Source: Gemmatimonadota bacterium
GTDB lineage: Bacteria > Gemmatimonadota > Gemmatimonadetes > Longimicrobiales > Gaopeijiaceae
DNA length: 53,049 nucleotides
Direction of reading: 5' to 3'
NCBI GenBank assembly: GCA_029262115.1
Contig: JAJCZZ010000103.1
Location: 1 to 53,049 of the forward strand
Below the pieces are notes generated by a model, which was not told the origin of the DNA, made no database searches, and saw only the letters and a program-made list of their open reading frames with translations. Below, one piece after another: positions 15,820 to 24,805 of the stretch. The position numbers were made by a program, and so were the translations under genes. Positions within the stretch are counted from its first letter, which is position 1. Each line of letters begins with the position of its first letter.

Positions 15820-17664
15820 ATGACGACGCTCCAGTACGCCTCCAACGACACCAAAGTGTTGCCCGCGACGCTCTCGGGTCTCTTCCTGGACGCGGTCGAC
15901 CGCTTTGGCAGGGTCCCGGCCATGGAGTACTTCCCCGAGGCCGGTGTCCTCGCGCAGTACACATACGAAGACGTCCTGGAGTTCGTGGAAGCTGTTGCGG
16001 GCGGATTGGAGACCCAGGGCGTCGAGACCGGCGACCGGGCCGCGATTCTCTCGGACAACCGGCCCGAATGGGCCTTTTCGGACTACGGCTGTCTGTGCAC
16101 GGGCGTGCTCTCGGTACCGATCTACGCGACTCTGACGGCGCCGCAGGTCGCGTATATCCTGAACGACTCCGGAGCGAAAGTCCTGTTCGTATCCGACGTC
16201 GAGCAGATGGAGAAGGCGCAGGCGGCCGTCGACGAGACCGACCACGAGGTCACGATCATAGTGTTCGACGCCCCCGGGGCGCTTCCCGAAGGCGTGGTTC
16301 GGTGGGCCACGTTTCTGGAGGAAGGTCGGAGGCGCGTGGCGCGGTGGCCGGAGGGAGAACTCCGACGTCGCGGGCGTTCGCATGAGCCCGACCAGACGGC
16401 GACTCTGCTCTACACGTCCGGAACGACCGGCGAGCCCAAGGGGGTGATGCTGACGCATAACAACATCGCGTCGAACGTGCTGGCGTGCAGTATCGCGTTG
16501 CCGATCGGGCCTGAGGACAACACCGCGAGCTTCCTGCCCCTGTCTCATATCCTCCAGAGGATGGTCGACTACCTCTTCTTCCACGTCGGATGCCGCATCG
16601 CGTATCCCCGTAGCATCCTGACGGTCGTGGAGGACTTTGCGCATATCCAGCCCACCGTGGCGGTGTCGGTCCCTCGCTTGTACGAGAAGATTTACAACGG
16701 CGTGATGGAGGGTCAGGGCCTCAAGAAGAAGATCATAAACTGGGCGGTCGATGTGGCCGACCGGGTGGCGGATATCCGTCTGGCTGGAGAGGAGCCCAGC
16801 GGCCTACTGGCCCTTCAGTATCGGCTAGCGGACAAACTGGTGTTCTCGAAGGTCAAGGCCGCGGTCGGTGGACGCCTCCGCTTTTTCGTGAGCGGTGGCG
16901 CCCCGCTCGCTCCGGCCCTCAATCGGTTCTTCTATTCGATCGGCTTGACGATTCTGGAAGGGTACGGTCTGACGGAGACGAGTCCCGTCACCAACGTGAA
17001 CACGCCCGAGAATTTCCGGATCGGGACGGTCGGCCAGCCCGTGCCGAACACGGAAATCAAGATTGCGGAGGATGGTGAGATCCTCATGCGCGGCCCTCAG
17101 ATCATGAAGGGGTACTACAACCGCCCCGAGGCGACGGCCGAGGTGATCGACGACGAGGGATGGTTCCGGTCGGGAGACGTCGGGGTCATCGACGCGGAGG
17201 GATACCTGACCATCACCGATCGGAAGAAGGACATCATCGTCACGGCCGGGGGGAAGAACGTGGCGCCCCAACCGCTGGAGAACCGACTGAAGGCCAACGA
17301 CTTCGTGGAGCAGGTCGTGATGGTCGGAGACAAGCGCAAGTACGTGTCCCTCCTTCTCGTCCCGGCCTTCGGCAACCTCGAGTCATGGGCCCGGGATCAG
17401 GGGATCACGTTCTCCGATCGGGCGGCTTTAGTCGCGGACGCCCGCGTTCAACGCTTCATGGACGAGCAGGTCGCCCGCGAGTTCGAGGGCATGGCGTCGT
17501 ACGAGACGCCGAAGCGGGTGGCGCTGTTGGCGGACGAGTTCACGGTCGAGGACGGGACGCTCACCCCGACCATGAAGGTGAAGCGGCGGGTCGTGCAGGA
17601 GCGGTTCGACGCGGTCATCGACGGTCTCTACGAAGGCGAGGCGGCCGACGCCGTCGTCGACTGA
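15820..17664 (+). CDS. Long-chain fatty-acid-CoA ligase (AMP-forming)
   Basis: A 614-residue adenylate-forming enzyme of the long-chain acyl-CoA synthetase (FAA1/ACSL-like) group. The P-loop motif LLYTSGTTGEPKGVMLTH lies at about 200-217, the A5 motif YGLTETSPV at about 385, and the ITDRKKDIIVTAGGKNVAP motif near 470 carries the hinge and catalytic-loop region. It activates free fatty acids with ATP and CoA at the inner membrane face. ATG 15820 gives the family N-terminus (ATLSGLFLDAVDRFG). The gene begins 20 bases after the osmC-like gene, so they are probably co-transcribed. Confidence 0.93.
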   Translation: MTTLQYASNDTKVLPATLSGLFLDAVDRFGRVPAMEYFPEAGVLAQYTYEDVLEFVEAVAGGLETQGVETGDRAAILSDNRPEWAFSDYGCLCTGVLSVPIYATLTAPQVAYILNDSGAKVLFVSDVEQMEKAQAAVDETDHEVTIIVFDAPGALPEGVVRWATFLEEGRRRVARWPEGELRRRGRSHEPDQTATLLYTSGTTGEPKGVMLTHNNIASNVLACSIALPIGPEDNTASFLPLSHILQRMVDYLFFHVGCRIAYPRSILTVVEDFAHIQPTVAVSVPRLYEKIYNGVMEGQGLKKKIINWAVDVADRVADIRLAGEEPSGLLALQYRLADKLVFSKVKAAVGGRLRFFVSGGAPLAPALNRFFYSIGLTILEGYGLTETSPVTNVNTPENFRIGTVGQPVPNTEIKIAEDGEILMRGPQIMKGYYNRPEATAEVIDDEGWFRSGDVGVIDAEGYLTITDRKKDIIVTAGGKNVAPQPLENRLKANDFVEQVVMVGDKRKYVSLLLVPAFGNLESWARDQGITFSDRAALVADARVQRFMDEQVAREFEGMASYETPKRVALLADEFTVEDGTLTPTMKVKRRVVQERFDAVIDGLYEGEAADAVVD

Positions 17665-17672
17665 GCCACGCC

Positions 17673-18011
17673 ATGACCACCGATGTGCGCACGGTCCTGA
17701 TGACCGCCCCGGATGAAGGCGAAGCCGACCGACTGACCGAGGCGGTCATCGTCGAGGGGTTGGCCGCGTGCGGCACCATTGTGCCCGGAGTGCGATCGAT
17801 TTTCCGATGGAAGGGCGAAGTCGAACGGGTCGAGGAGGTCCTCGTCATCCTGAAGACGAGCTCCGCGAATCTGGATCGCCTTCGTGAGCGCGTGGTCGAG
17901 CTGCATTCCTACGAAGTGCCTGAGTTCCTCGCGTTCGTGGTCGACGAGGGCCACGCTCCGTACCTCGACTGGATTGGCTCGACGACGGGCCGGGAGCAGG
18001 AGTCCGAGTGA
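17673..18011 (+). CDS. cutA: CutA1 divalent-cation tolerance protein
   Basis: A 112-residue protein with the CutA1 core: VLMTAPDEGEADRLTEAVIVEGLAACG-type N-terminus, then the strand with FRWKGEVERVEEVLVILKTS, the HSYEVPE motif and a Trp/Ile-rich end. CutA1 forms very stable trimers and is linked to copper or general divalent metal tolerance, although its biochemical role is unsettled. It starts nine bases after the acyl-CoA ligase stop and overlaps the next gene by four bases (GTGA). Confidence 0.94.
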   Translation: MTTDVRTVLMTAPDEGEADRLTEAVIVEGLAACGTIVPGVRSIFRWKGEVERVEEVLVILKTSSANLDRLRERVVELHSYEVPEFLAFVVDEGHAPYLDWIGSTTGREQESE

Positions 18012-19129
18012 GTCGTAACCGACGGCGGAAGAGCGAGAAGCGAGCCGAGGAGATCCCGGGGGAAGAGGAGCAGGGCGATCTGCTCGGGGAGGTCGGCAGC
18101 GGGGTCGAGGCCGGGGGTCCGCCGGTCGTTGGGGCAGAAGATGCGGCCGTGGCCGACTTTTCCGCTGATCCGCCCCGCCCCCCCAGACGACGCAGGCGGA
18201 GGGCACCGGCCAAAGCGCGGGAGCCGGAGGCGTCGGAGTCCTCCCTTGAGGGCGCCCATGAGCCAACCGCCCCTGCCGATGGTGAATCGCGGTCCCCTCG
18301 GGACACGATCGAGCCCGCGGCGCGCCCGGAGTCGGCGCGCCCGGAGTCGGCGGTCGCGGAACCGGCGGTCAGCGAGGTTGAGGAGCCGGCGGTCGGTGCG
18401 GCCGAGGAGCCCGCGACCCCGACCTCCGACCCGGTCGAGGTACCGACCCGCGGCGCCGTGGCCGCTGACCCCATGTCGACGGGTATGGGCTCCGGCCCGC
18501 CCCCCGCGCACCCCCCCGCCGGAGAGCGTCTGGCACGGGCGAAGGAGCTGGTTCAGGACGGTCGAGTGGAGGAGGCCGTCGACCTCTACCTGGAGATCCT
18601 CGACGAGAACCCTGGCAGTCTCAAGGCCCGAAACAACCTGGGCGCGCTTTACGAGGCGCTCGGAAGTCACGGCCTCGCGCTCGAGCAGTTCGAGGCCGCG
18701 ACCGAGATCGACCCGGACAACGTTGAGGTTCTCAACAATCTCGGGTCCGTACTCGGTGGCCTCGCTCGCTATGACGAAGCGGACAAGGAACTGCGTCGGG
18801 CGGCGCGACTGGAGCCGGAGAACCCGGAAGTGCGGGCCAGCCTGGGAATCCTGGCGTTCCGCCGCAGTGTCTACGCCACGGCGGAGAGCGAACTGCGGTG
18901 GGTCTGCGAGCAGCAACCAGACCACGGCCCCGCCCACTACTACCGCGGAGAGGCCCTCAACCGCCTGGGGCGTTACGACGAGGCGCTGGTGGTCCTGGAG
19001 CGTGCCGTCGAGCTACAGCCGGGCAGCGCAGCGGCGTTCCGCACGCTCGGCATTCTCTACGACCGGAAGCACATGCCGGAAGAGGCTGCCCGGATGTACC
19101 GGAAGGCTCGGGAACTGCAGAAGGGATGA
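18008..19129 (+). CDS. TPR-repeat protein with a long low-complexity N-terminal tail
   Basis: A 373-residue protein. The first ~165 residues are rich in Ala, Pro, Glu and Arg, with an internal repeat (RPESA twice, EPAV/EEPA blocks), and should be disordered. The C-terminal ~200 residues carry about six TPR units (LVQDGRVEEAVDLYLEIL, ALYEALGSHGLALEQFEAAT, ILYDRKHMPEEAARMYRKA and others). No signal peptide or enzyme motif is seen. It probably acts as a scaffold. The GTG start overlaps cutA; the stop overlaps the macro-domain gene (ATGA). Confidence 0.85.
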   Translation: MSRNRRRKSEKRAEEIPGEEEQGDLLGEVGSGVEAGGPPVVGAEDAAVADFSADPPRPPRRRRRRAPAKAREPEASESSLEGAHEPTAPADGESRSPRDTIEPAARPESARPESAVAEPAVSEVEEPAVGAAEEPATPTSDPVEVPTRGAVAADPMSTGMGSGPPPAHPPAGERLARAKELVQDGRVEEAVDLYLEILDENPGSLKARNNLGALYEALGSHGLALEQFEAATEIDPDNVEVLNNLGSVLGGLARYDEADKELRRAARLEPENPEVRASLGILAFRRSVYATAESELRWVCEQQPDHGPAHYYRGEALNRLGRYDEALVVLERAVELQPGSAAAFRTLGILYDRKHMPEEAARMYRKARELQKG

Positions 19130-19662
19130 TCCGCGTGGTGGTCGGGGATCTGGTGTCCCGCAGTGAAGAGGCGGTGATGCGGCCGATTCGCTCGGACCTT
19201 GCTCCGCTCACGCCCGCGTCCCGGGATCTGGGGGCGCGCGCGGGTCCGCTCGTGGAACGGCGCCTGGCCGACGTGGGCCACATTCCCGTGGGTGGGGCGG
19301 TCATCACGGCAGGGGGTGACCTGCCGGCCACCTTCTTGATCCACGTGGTAACCAGTGCCGAGGGCGAGCCGCAGACGCCCGCCACGGTGCGCCAGGCGGT
19401 ACGGAACGGTCTCCGGCGCGCGGCGGATTGGGGTATTGCGTCCCTCGCCCTGCCCCCTCTCGGCATCTCGGTGGGTGTGATGGGCGCGGAGGAGGGGGCG
19501 CAGGCGCTGACAAAGATGCTCGTAGAGCACATGGCGGAGGGCGTCCCGCCGACGGAGCTGGTGATCGTCGTCTCGAGTGGGTACGAGGAACAGGTATTCA
19601 ACAGGGTGGTAGGGGAGGTTGCATCGGGCGAGGGTTCGCCCCGCTCAGAGGAGGCTCGATGA
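19126..19662 (+). CDS. Macro-domain protein
   Basis: A 178-residue protein consisting mainly of a macro domain. The N-terminal IRVVVGDLVSR strand, the GHIPVGGAVITAGGDLP binding loop, the helix VRQAVRNGLRRAADWGIAS and the LPPLGISVGVM loop that cradles the distal ribose are all visible. Macro domains bind ADP-ribose or its derivatives and some remove ADP-ribose from proteins. Activity here is not shown. It is translationally coupled both to the upstream TPR gene and to the downstream transglutaminase-like gene by ATGA overlaps. Confidence 0.85.
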   Translation: MIRVVVGDLVSRSEEAVMRPIRSDLAPLTPASRDLGARAGPLVERRLADVGHIPVGGAVITAGGDLPATFLIHVVTSAEGEPQTPATVRQAVRNGLRRAADWGIASLALPPLGISVGVMGAEEGAQALTKMLVEHMAEGVPPTELVIVVSSGYEEQVFNRVVGEVASGEGSPRSEEAR

Positions 19663-21224
19663 AAAGGCGCGTTGTCGGAGTTTCGATCCTCCTGATCTGG
19701 ATCTCCATGGTCGGATGGCAGTTCCGGCGGGAGTACTTCCAACCGGAACTTTTCCGGCTGGCCGACGCCGCACTCTCGCTCGCGCCCAGCGTGAATTTCT
19801 ACACGCTGACGATGGGGGATCGGACCGTCGGACAGGCCACGTCCCGACTCGACACCCTTCCCGACGGCTTCGAGTTGGAGGACCTGATGAGCCTCGAGCT
19901 TCCCGCCCTTGGCCAGACCGGAACCGCGGTCGTCAGGACCCGGGTCAAGATGAACGAGTCCCTCGTCATGGAAAACTTCTCCTTTTCGCTCGAAAGCTCC
20001 GTCGGCCGGTTCGAGGCGTCCGGCACGCTGGACGCGGATACGACGCTACATGTGACGATCGTGTCGGCGGGGTCGGAGCAGAACATCGACTTCCGTCTGC
20101 CGCAGCCGCCCGTGTTCTCCTCGGTGCTGCCGATCCGGGTGGCCATGGGCGAGGGCTTCCAGGTGGGCCGGACGAGTCGGTATCCCGTGTTCGATCCTAC
20201 GAGCCTGAGCACGCGGAACGTGGAGGTACGGGTGCTTGAGCACGACACCCTCTTCATCACCGATTCGGCGTCCTTCGAGCCGTCGACGGCCTCCTGGAGC
20301 CCGGCGCGGCAGGATACGGTGCCCGCGTGGAAGATCGCCGAGGTATTCGGGGGCATTCAGGTGGAGAGCTGGGTGGACGAGGACGGCCGAGTTCTGCGAG
20401 CGTCGAGCCCGCTGGGCTTCTCCATGGAGAAGACGGAGTACGAACTCGTTCGTCAGGCTCAGGAACGGGCGCGGCTGGTCGACTACTCCTCGTCCATCGA
20501 TGACGATGTAATCCTGTCGACCGCGGTTCAGAGCAACGTCGACCTGTCGGATGCCCCCGAGTACGAGGAACTCCGTTTCCTGCTCCGGGGCGTCGATCTG
20601 GCGGGCTTCCAGCTCGACGGAGGCCGACAGACGCTACGAGGAGACACGCTCATCGTCCGGCGTGAGCGCTGGGCATCGTTGGATCCCGGATACCAACTCC
20701 CGTACCCGCGGATGGATCTGGCGGACGCACTCGCACCCGAGCCGCTCATCCAGAGCGACGACCCTCGGATTCTCGAGCGGGCGCGGCAGATCACGTCGAG
20801 CCGTTCCCAGTGGCGGCAGGATCCGAAGCAGGTGGCGCGGCAACTGACCAATGCCGTGTACAACATGCTGGACAAGGAGATCACGTTCTCGGTCCCGAAC
20901 GCGATCCAGGTCCTCGAGACGCTCCAGGGCGACTGCAACGAGCACACGGTGCTCTACGTGGCCATGGCGCGCTCCCTCGGGCTGCCCGCGCGCACGGCCG
21001 TCGGTCTGGTTTTCGTGAACGGCGCCTTCTTCTATCACGCCTGGCCCGAAGTCTGGCTCGGCGAGTGGGTCGGTGTGGATCCGACGTTCGGCCAGTATCC
21101 TGCGGACGCGTCCCACCTTCGCTTCGTCATCGGCGGACTCGCGCAGCAGGTCGAGATCGTGCGCCTGATCGGTAACCTGGACATCGAAGTCCTCGATCGA
21201 GTGGTGGTCGCCGACGCACCCTGA
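19659..21224 (+). CDS. Membrane-anchored transglutaminase-like protein
   Basis: A 521-residue protein. An N-terminal hydrophobic segment (VGVSILLIWISMVGWQF, about 5-21) is a signal anchor, so the bulk is periplasmic. A beta-rich region of unknown fold covers about 30-370. The C-terminal transglutaminase core has its triad at C426 (QGDCNEHTVLY), H460 (FYHAWPEVW) and D474 (VDPTFGQ). Such bacterial domains act as cysteine peptidases or amide-bond-forming enzymes on cell-envelope proteins; the substrate is unknown. It overlaps the macro gene (ATGA) and precedes the ABC exporter genes by 57 bases. Confidence 0.87.
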   Translation: MKRRVVGVSILLIWISMVGWQFRREYFQPELFRLADAALSLAPSVNFYTLTMGDRTVGQATSRLDTLPDGFELEDLMSLELPALGQTGTAVVRTRVKMNESLVMENFSFSLESSVGRFEASGTLDADTTLHVTIVSAGSEQNIDFRLPQPPVFSSVLPIRVAMGEGFQVGRTSRYPVFDPTSLSTRNVEVRVLEHDTLFITDSASFEPSTASWSPARQDTVPAWKIAEVFGGIQVESWVDEDGRVLRASSPLGFSMEKTEYELVRQAQERARLVDYSSSIDDDVILSTAVQSNVDLSDAPEYEELRFLLRGVDLAGFQLDGGRQTLRGDTLIVRRERWASLDPGYQLPYPRMDLADALAPEPLIQSDDPRILERARQITSSRSQWRQDPKQVARQLTNAVYNMLDKEITFSVPNAIQVLETLQGDCNEHTVLYVAMARSLGLPARTAVGLVFVNGAFFYHAWPEVWLGEWVGVDPTFGQYPADASHLRFVIGGLAQQVEIVRLIGNLDIEVLDRVVVADAP

Positions 21225-21281
21225 CGTCGCGATCGAGCCTGCCTCCGACCCGATCCGTCCGACTCCAACCCGAGGTCATCC

Positions 21282-22121
21282 TTGAGCGAACCCATTTCGC
21301 CGACGCACGCCCTCGGGCCGATGCTGAAGCTGGAAGGCGTGGTCAAGCGGTACGGGAAGTTCACCGCGGTGTCGGGCCTGGACCTGGAGGTTCCGCGCGG
21401 GGAGATCTTCGGTTTCCTCGGACCGAACGGCGCCGGGAAGACCACCACGATCCGCATGGTCGCCGGCGTGCTTCGGCCCTCCGAAGGCCGGATTCTCCTG
21501 GGCGGCGACGACATCGTGGCATCGCCTGAACGGGCCAAGCAGCGGCTGGGGTACATCCCAGACCGACCGTTCCTCTATGAGAAGCTGTCCGGGGGTGAGT
21601 TCCTTCGGTTCGTAGCGGGGCTCTGGGGCAAGGAGTGGTCGGAGGTCGAGGGGCAGGCGGACCGCCTGTTGGAGATCTTCCACCTGACCGAGTGGAAGGA
21701 CGAGCTGGTCGAGAGCTATTCCCATGGGATGCGCCAGAAGCTGCTGATCAGTTCGGCGCTGCTCCACCAGCCGCAGATGATCCTGGTCGACGAGCCCATG
21801 GTCGGGCTGGATCCCCGATCCGCCCGCATCCTGAAGGACCTGATGCGGACGTTCGTCGAGAAAGGCGGCACGATCTTTCTGTCCACGCACACGCTGGAGG
21901 TCGCGGAGGCGCTGTGTGACCGAATCGCCATCATCAGCCGGGGAGCGATCATTGCCCAGGGCACGATGGACGACCTTCGCGGTCAGGCGCAGGCGGGCGG
22001 AGCCCACCTCGAAGAGATCTTCCTCAAGGTCACCGGTGGCCAGGACATGGCCGACGTGATTGCGAGCTTGCAGCAGGCCATCGAGGCGCCGGCGTCGGAC
22101 GCAGGGATCGGCTCGACTTGA
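21282..22121 (+). CDS. ABC transporter ATP-binding protein
   Basis: A 279-residue nucleotide-binding subunit of the ABC-2/DrrA-like type. Walker A is GPNGAGKTTT, the signature is SHGMRQKLLIS (a degenerate LSGGQ in which His-Gly replace Gly-Gly), and Walker B is ILVDEPMVGLD with the switch His in STHTLEVAE. It powers the membrane protein encoded next. The start is probably TTG 21282; an ATG at 21321 (MLKLEGVVKRYG) is the alternative and would give a protein starting right at the domain. The stop overlaps the next start (TTGA). Confidence 0.93.
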   Translation: MSEPISPTHALGPMLKLEGVVKRYGKFTAVSGLDLEVPRGEIFGFLGPNGAGKTTTIRMVAGVLRPSEGRILLGGDDIVASPERAKQRLGYIPDRPFLYEKLSGGEFLRFVAGLWGKEWSEVEGQADRLLEIFHLTEWKDELVESYSHGMRQKLLISSALLHQPQMILVDEPMVGLDPRSARILKDLMRTFVEKGGTIFLSTHTLEVAEALCDRIAIISRGAIIAQGTMDDLRGQAQAGGAHLEEIFLKVTGGQDMADVIASLQQAIEAPASDAGIGST

Positions 22122-23815
22122 GTTCGGCTACCCGGGGTGCCGGCCTTCTCTGGCTCCTGCGCCCCAAGATCCGGACGAAGATCAACCGGGCACGAACCGA
22201 CGAAGGCCGAATCTTCAAGGGCCTTCTCCTGTCGTTCGTCGGGCTGTTCTTCTGGACGCTGATTTTCGCGGTCATCTACCGGATGCTGCTGTACTTCCGG
22301 AGCACGCAGGGCATCGGCCACCTCCTGTCGGCCAAACTACTGTCCTTGGCGTTTCTCACGTTCCTGATGATCCTGATCCTCTCGAATGTGATCACCGCAT
22401 TGTCGACGTTCTTCCTGTCGGACGATCTGGAGTTGGTGGTGGCCAGTCCGGTGGACTCCGTGACCGTCTACGGCGCGCGCCTCCTCGAAACGATGGTGGA
22501 TTCGTCGTGGATGGTGGCGTTGCTGGCAGTCCCGCTGCTCGCGGCGTACGGGGCCGTGTACGGAGCGGGGCCGGGATACTACCTGTTGGCGGCGGCGACC
22601 GTCGTTCCGTTCCTGGTCATCCCGGCCGTCCTCGGCACGGCGTTCACCCTCATGCTCGTGAATGTCTTTCCGGCACGGCGAACGAGGGACCTTCTGGCGT
22701 TGGTGGGCCTCTTCGCGGCCGCCGGCGTCGTGGCGCTCTTTCGCTTCCTTCGGCCCGAGCGCTTGATGCGTCCGGAGGAGTTTCGCGACCTCGTGGACTT
22801 CGTGGCGGTGCTGCGGACCCCGACGTCACCCTGGCTCCCCTCGGAGTGGGCCGGCGACGCGCTGATGTCGTACCTGAACGGGTTCTTCGAGCCCTTCCCG
22901 TTCTTCTTTCTGTGGAGCACCGCAGCCGCCGCGGTCGTGGTCGGTGCCTGGCTCCACGCACGGTACTTCGATGCCGGTTTCACGCGTGCCCAGGAGGGGG
23001 CTGAGAAAAAGGACGGGCGGGTCCGCTCGGTCGTGGTCGACCATCTGCTGGCCGGGGCCAAGCCGTCCACTCGTGTTCTGGTAGCGAAGGAGATCCGCAC
23101 GTTCTTCCGCGACACCACACAGTGGTCCCAGTTGATCCTCCTGGGTGTCCTCGTGGCGGTGTACGTCTACAACATCACCGTCCTACCGCTGTATACCGGC
23201 GAGGAGATCTCGTTCTTCCTCATCAACGTGGTCTCCTTTCTCAACCTCGGGCTCGCCGGCTTCGTCGTGGCCGCCATCGCGGCCCGATTCGTCTTTCCCG
23301 CGATGTCGCTCGAAGGGAGGATGATGTGGCTCCTCCGCTCGTCTCCCCTGGATGTCCGGGCGCTGTTCTGGTCCAAGTACTGGGTAGGGACGATTCCGCT
23401 CCTGCTCGTTTCCTTGCCCCTGATCGTCATCACCAATGTGGTGCTTGAGGCATCGACCTTCATCTTGGTTCTGACCACGGTCACGATGGTCGGCGTCACC
23501 TTCGCGCTCACCTCGCTTGCCCTTGGTTTCGGGGCGCTCTATCCCAACTACGAAACGGAGAACGTGGCCGAGATCCCCACCTCCTTCGGCGGCCTCCTCT
23601 TCATGATGGCCGCCGTCACCTATCTGGCGGGGGTGGTGATCCTGGAGGCGTGGCCCGTGTATCTCTTCCTGACGTCGAGAATGGGCGGAGGTACCGCCAC
23701 CGTCGGGCTCGTGCCCCTCGTACTGGGCGTCTCCGGAGCTGCGGTGCTCACCGGAGTCGCGATTTCGGTCCCACTGTCGGCAGGGATTCGTAAGGTCAGG
23801 CGTTTGGAGCTCTGA
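22118..23815 (+). CDS. ABC exporter membrane subunit, uncharacterised
   Basis: A 565-residue polytopic protein with about twelve hydrophobic segments in two blocks. The first block contains LLSFVGLFFWTLIFAVIY and LAFLTFLMILILSNVITAL; the second starts after a cytosolic stretch of about 60 residues (near AEKKDGRVR). The overall pattern is that of a fused ABC-2-type exporter half-pair. The TTG start overlaps the ATPase gene by four bases, so the two form one transporter. The neighbouring transglutaminase and TerB-like genes suggest envelope work, but the substrate is unknown. Confidence 0.85.
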   Translation: MSSATRGAGLLWLLRPKIRTKINRARTDEGRIFKGLLLSFVGLFFWTLIFAVIYRMLLYFRSTQGIGHLLSAKLLSLAFLTFLMILILSNVITALSTFFLSDDLELVVASPVDSVTVYGARLLETMVDSSWMVALLAVPLLAAYGAVYGAGPGYYLLAAATVVPFLVIPAVLGTAFTLMLVNVFPARRTRDLLALVGLFAAAGVVALFRFLRPERLMRPEEFRDLVDFVAVLRTPTSPWLPSEWAGDALMSYLNGFFEPFPFFFLWSTAAAAVVVGAWLHARYFDAGFTRAQEGAEKKDGRVRSVVVDHLLAGAKPSTRVLVAKEIRTFFRDTTQWSQLILLGVLVAVYVYNITVLPLYTGEEISFFLINVVSFLNLGLAGFVVAAIAARFVFPAMSLEGRMMWLLRSSPLDVRALFWSKYWVGTIPLLLVSLPLIVITNVVLEASTFILVLTTVTMVGVTFALTSLALGFGALYPNYETENVAEIPTSFGGLLFMMAAVTYLAGVVILEAWPVYLFLTSRMGGGTATVGLVPLVLGVSGAAVLTGVAISVPLSAGIRKVRRLEL

Positions 23816-23830
23816 CAGGGAGATGACGGA

Positions 23831-24286
23831 GTGCTCGAATCGATCCGAAGCTTCTTCAGCACGACGATGGTACCCGACGAGGCTGCATCCGAGGAGGACC
23901 AGGGCGCCGACCTCCGGCTCGCAGCGTGCGCGCTCATGCTGGAGTTGGCGCACGCCGACAATGACTTCACCGTCGACGAGCGATCGCACCTCGAGTCGGT
24001 GGTCCGTCGCCACTTCGGGCTCGACGGAACGGAGGCCGAGCGCCTCCTGGAGTTGGCGGACGAAGAGCGTGCCCGCGCCGTCGACCTGTGGCAGTTCACC
24101 AGCCTGATTGCCGAGAACTACTCCCTGGGCCAGAAAATGGTGCTCATGGAGATCCTGTGGGGGCTCGTCTTCTCGGACGGTGAGCTGGCACGCCACGAGG
24201 ACTACCTGATGCGAAAGATCTGCCACCTTCTTCGGCTGGAGCCGGGATATCTGGCGCAGTCGCGCCGGCGGGTGGAGGACGAGTAG
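23831..24286 (+). CDS. TerB-like helical protein
   Basis: A 151-residue all-helical protein with the TerB-type acidic motif HADNDFTVDERSHLESVV, where the Asp residues resemble a metal site, followed by a second similar unit VFSDGELARHEDYLMRKI. TerB-like domains are found in tellurite-resistance and membrane-associated stress modules. A GTG start at 23831 follows an AGGGAG element (23818-23823). It is 15 bases downstream of the exporter gene and probably in the same operon. A role in tellurite resistance itself is not implied. Confidence 0.8.
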   Translation: MLESIRSFFSTTMVPDEAASEEDQGADLRLAACALMLELAHADNDFTVDERSHLESVVRRHFGLDGTEAERLLELADEERARAVDLWQFTSLIAENYSLGQKMVLMEILWGLVFSDGELARHEDYLMRKICHLLRLEPGYLAQSRRRVEDE

Positions 24287-24375
24287 GGGCTCGCCAACTG
24301 GCCCCCAGGGGGGTGACAGGCCGCCAGGGTCCCGGCATATTTTTCGGTGCATCCACATCCCTACAAGAAGCGCTC

Positions 24376-24525
24376 ATGCGAGATCTGATTCCCGGCGGAT
24401 ACGTCTTCACTCACGCCATTTTCTGGACGGTCATCGCGATGGTGGCGGTCGGCACCAACGGCGTCGCGATCATCCTTTCGGTCGGCCTGGTCCTTCTCGC
24501 GCTCGAGTCGATCGGAAAGGCATAG
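24376..24525 (+). CDS. Small membrane protein (49 residues)
   Basis: Starts MRDLIPGGYVF and contains two adjoining hydrophobic stretches (FTHAIFWTVIAMVAVG and VAIILSVGLVLLALESIG), so it should be an integral membrane miniprotein. The 89 bases upstream contain a T-run (TATTTTTC at 24339-24346), perhaps a weak terminator of the TerB-like gene, and no clear promoter. No family is recognised. It is followed two bases later by another small membrane protein, suggesting a pair. Confidence 0.55.
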   Translation: MRDLIPGGYVFTHAIFWTVIAMVAVGTNGVAIILSVGLVLLALESIGKA

Positions 24526-24527
24526 TT

Positions 24528-24779
24528 GTGGACACCCTACTCACGCTGAAGATCATCGGCGCCGTCGCGGCGCTCGGTCTCGGCTTGTGGCTCGGGCTTC
24601 CGGGTCGGTACGAGCCGGAACACGACGAGATCGAGAAGACGATGACGTCGGGATACGGCCGAACGAAGAGGGTCAAGCGCCACTTCACGCCGATGGCGTG
24701 GGTGAAGCGTAATGTCGACGTGGGCACCCGGTCGAAGGGTGGCGGCGGCTTCAAGCTGGAGAAGCCGGAAGACCGGTAG
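24528..24779 (+). CDS. Small single-pass membrane protein (83 residues)
   Basis: Starts at GTG 24528 with a hydrophobic N-terminal segment (LLTLKIIGAVAALGLGLWLGL) followed by a basic, glycine-containing cytosolic tail (RVKRHF, then SKGGGGFKLEKPEDR). It lies two bases after the 49-residue membrane protein and ends 26 bases before the convergent DUF445 gene. No family or enzyme motif is recognised. The tandem layout with the preceding gene suggests co-expression. Confidence 0.6.
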   Translation: MDTLLTLKIIGAVAALGLGLWLGLPGRYEPEHDEIEKTMTSGYGRTKRVKRHFTPMAWVKRNVDVGTRSKGGGGFKLEKPEDR

Positions 24780-24805
24780 CGCGGCGGTCCTCTACGGGTG
24801 GCTCG

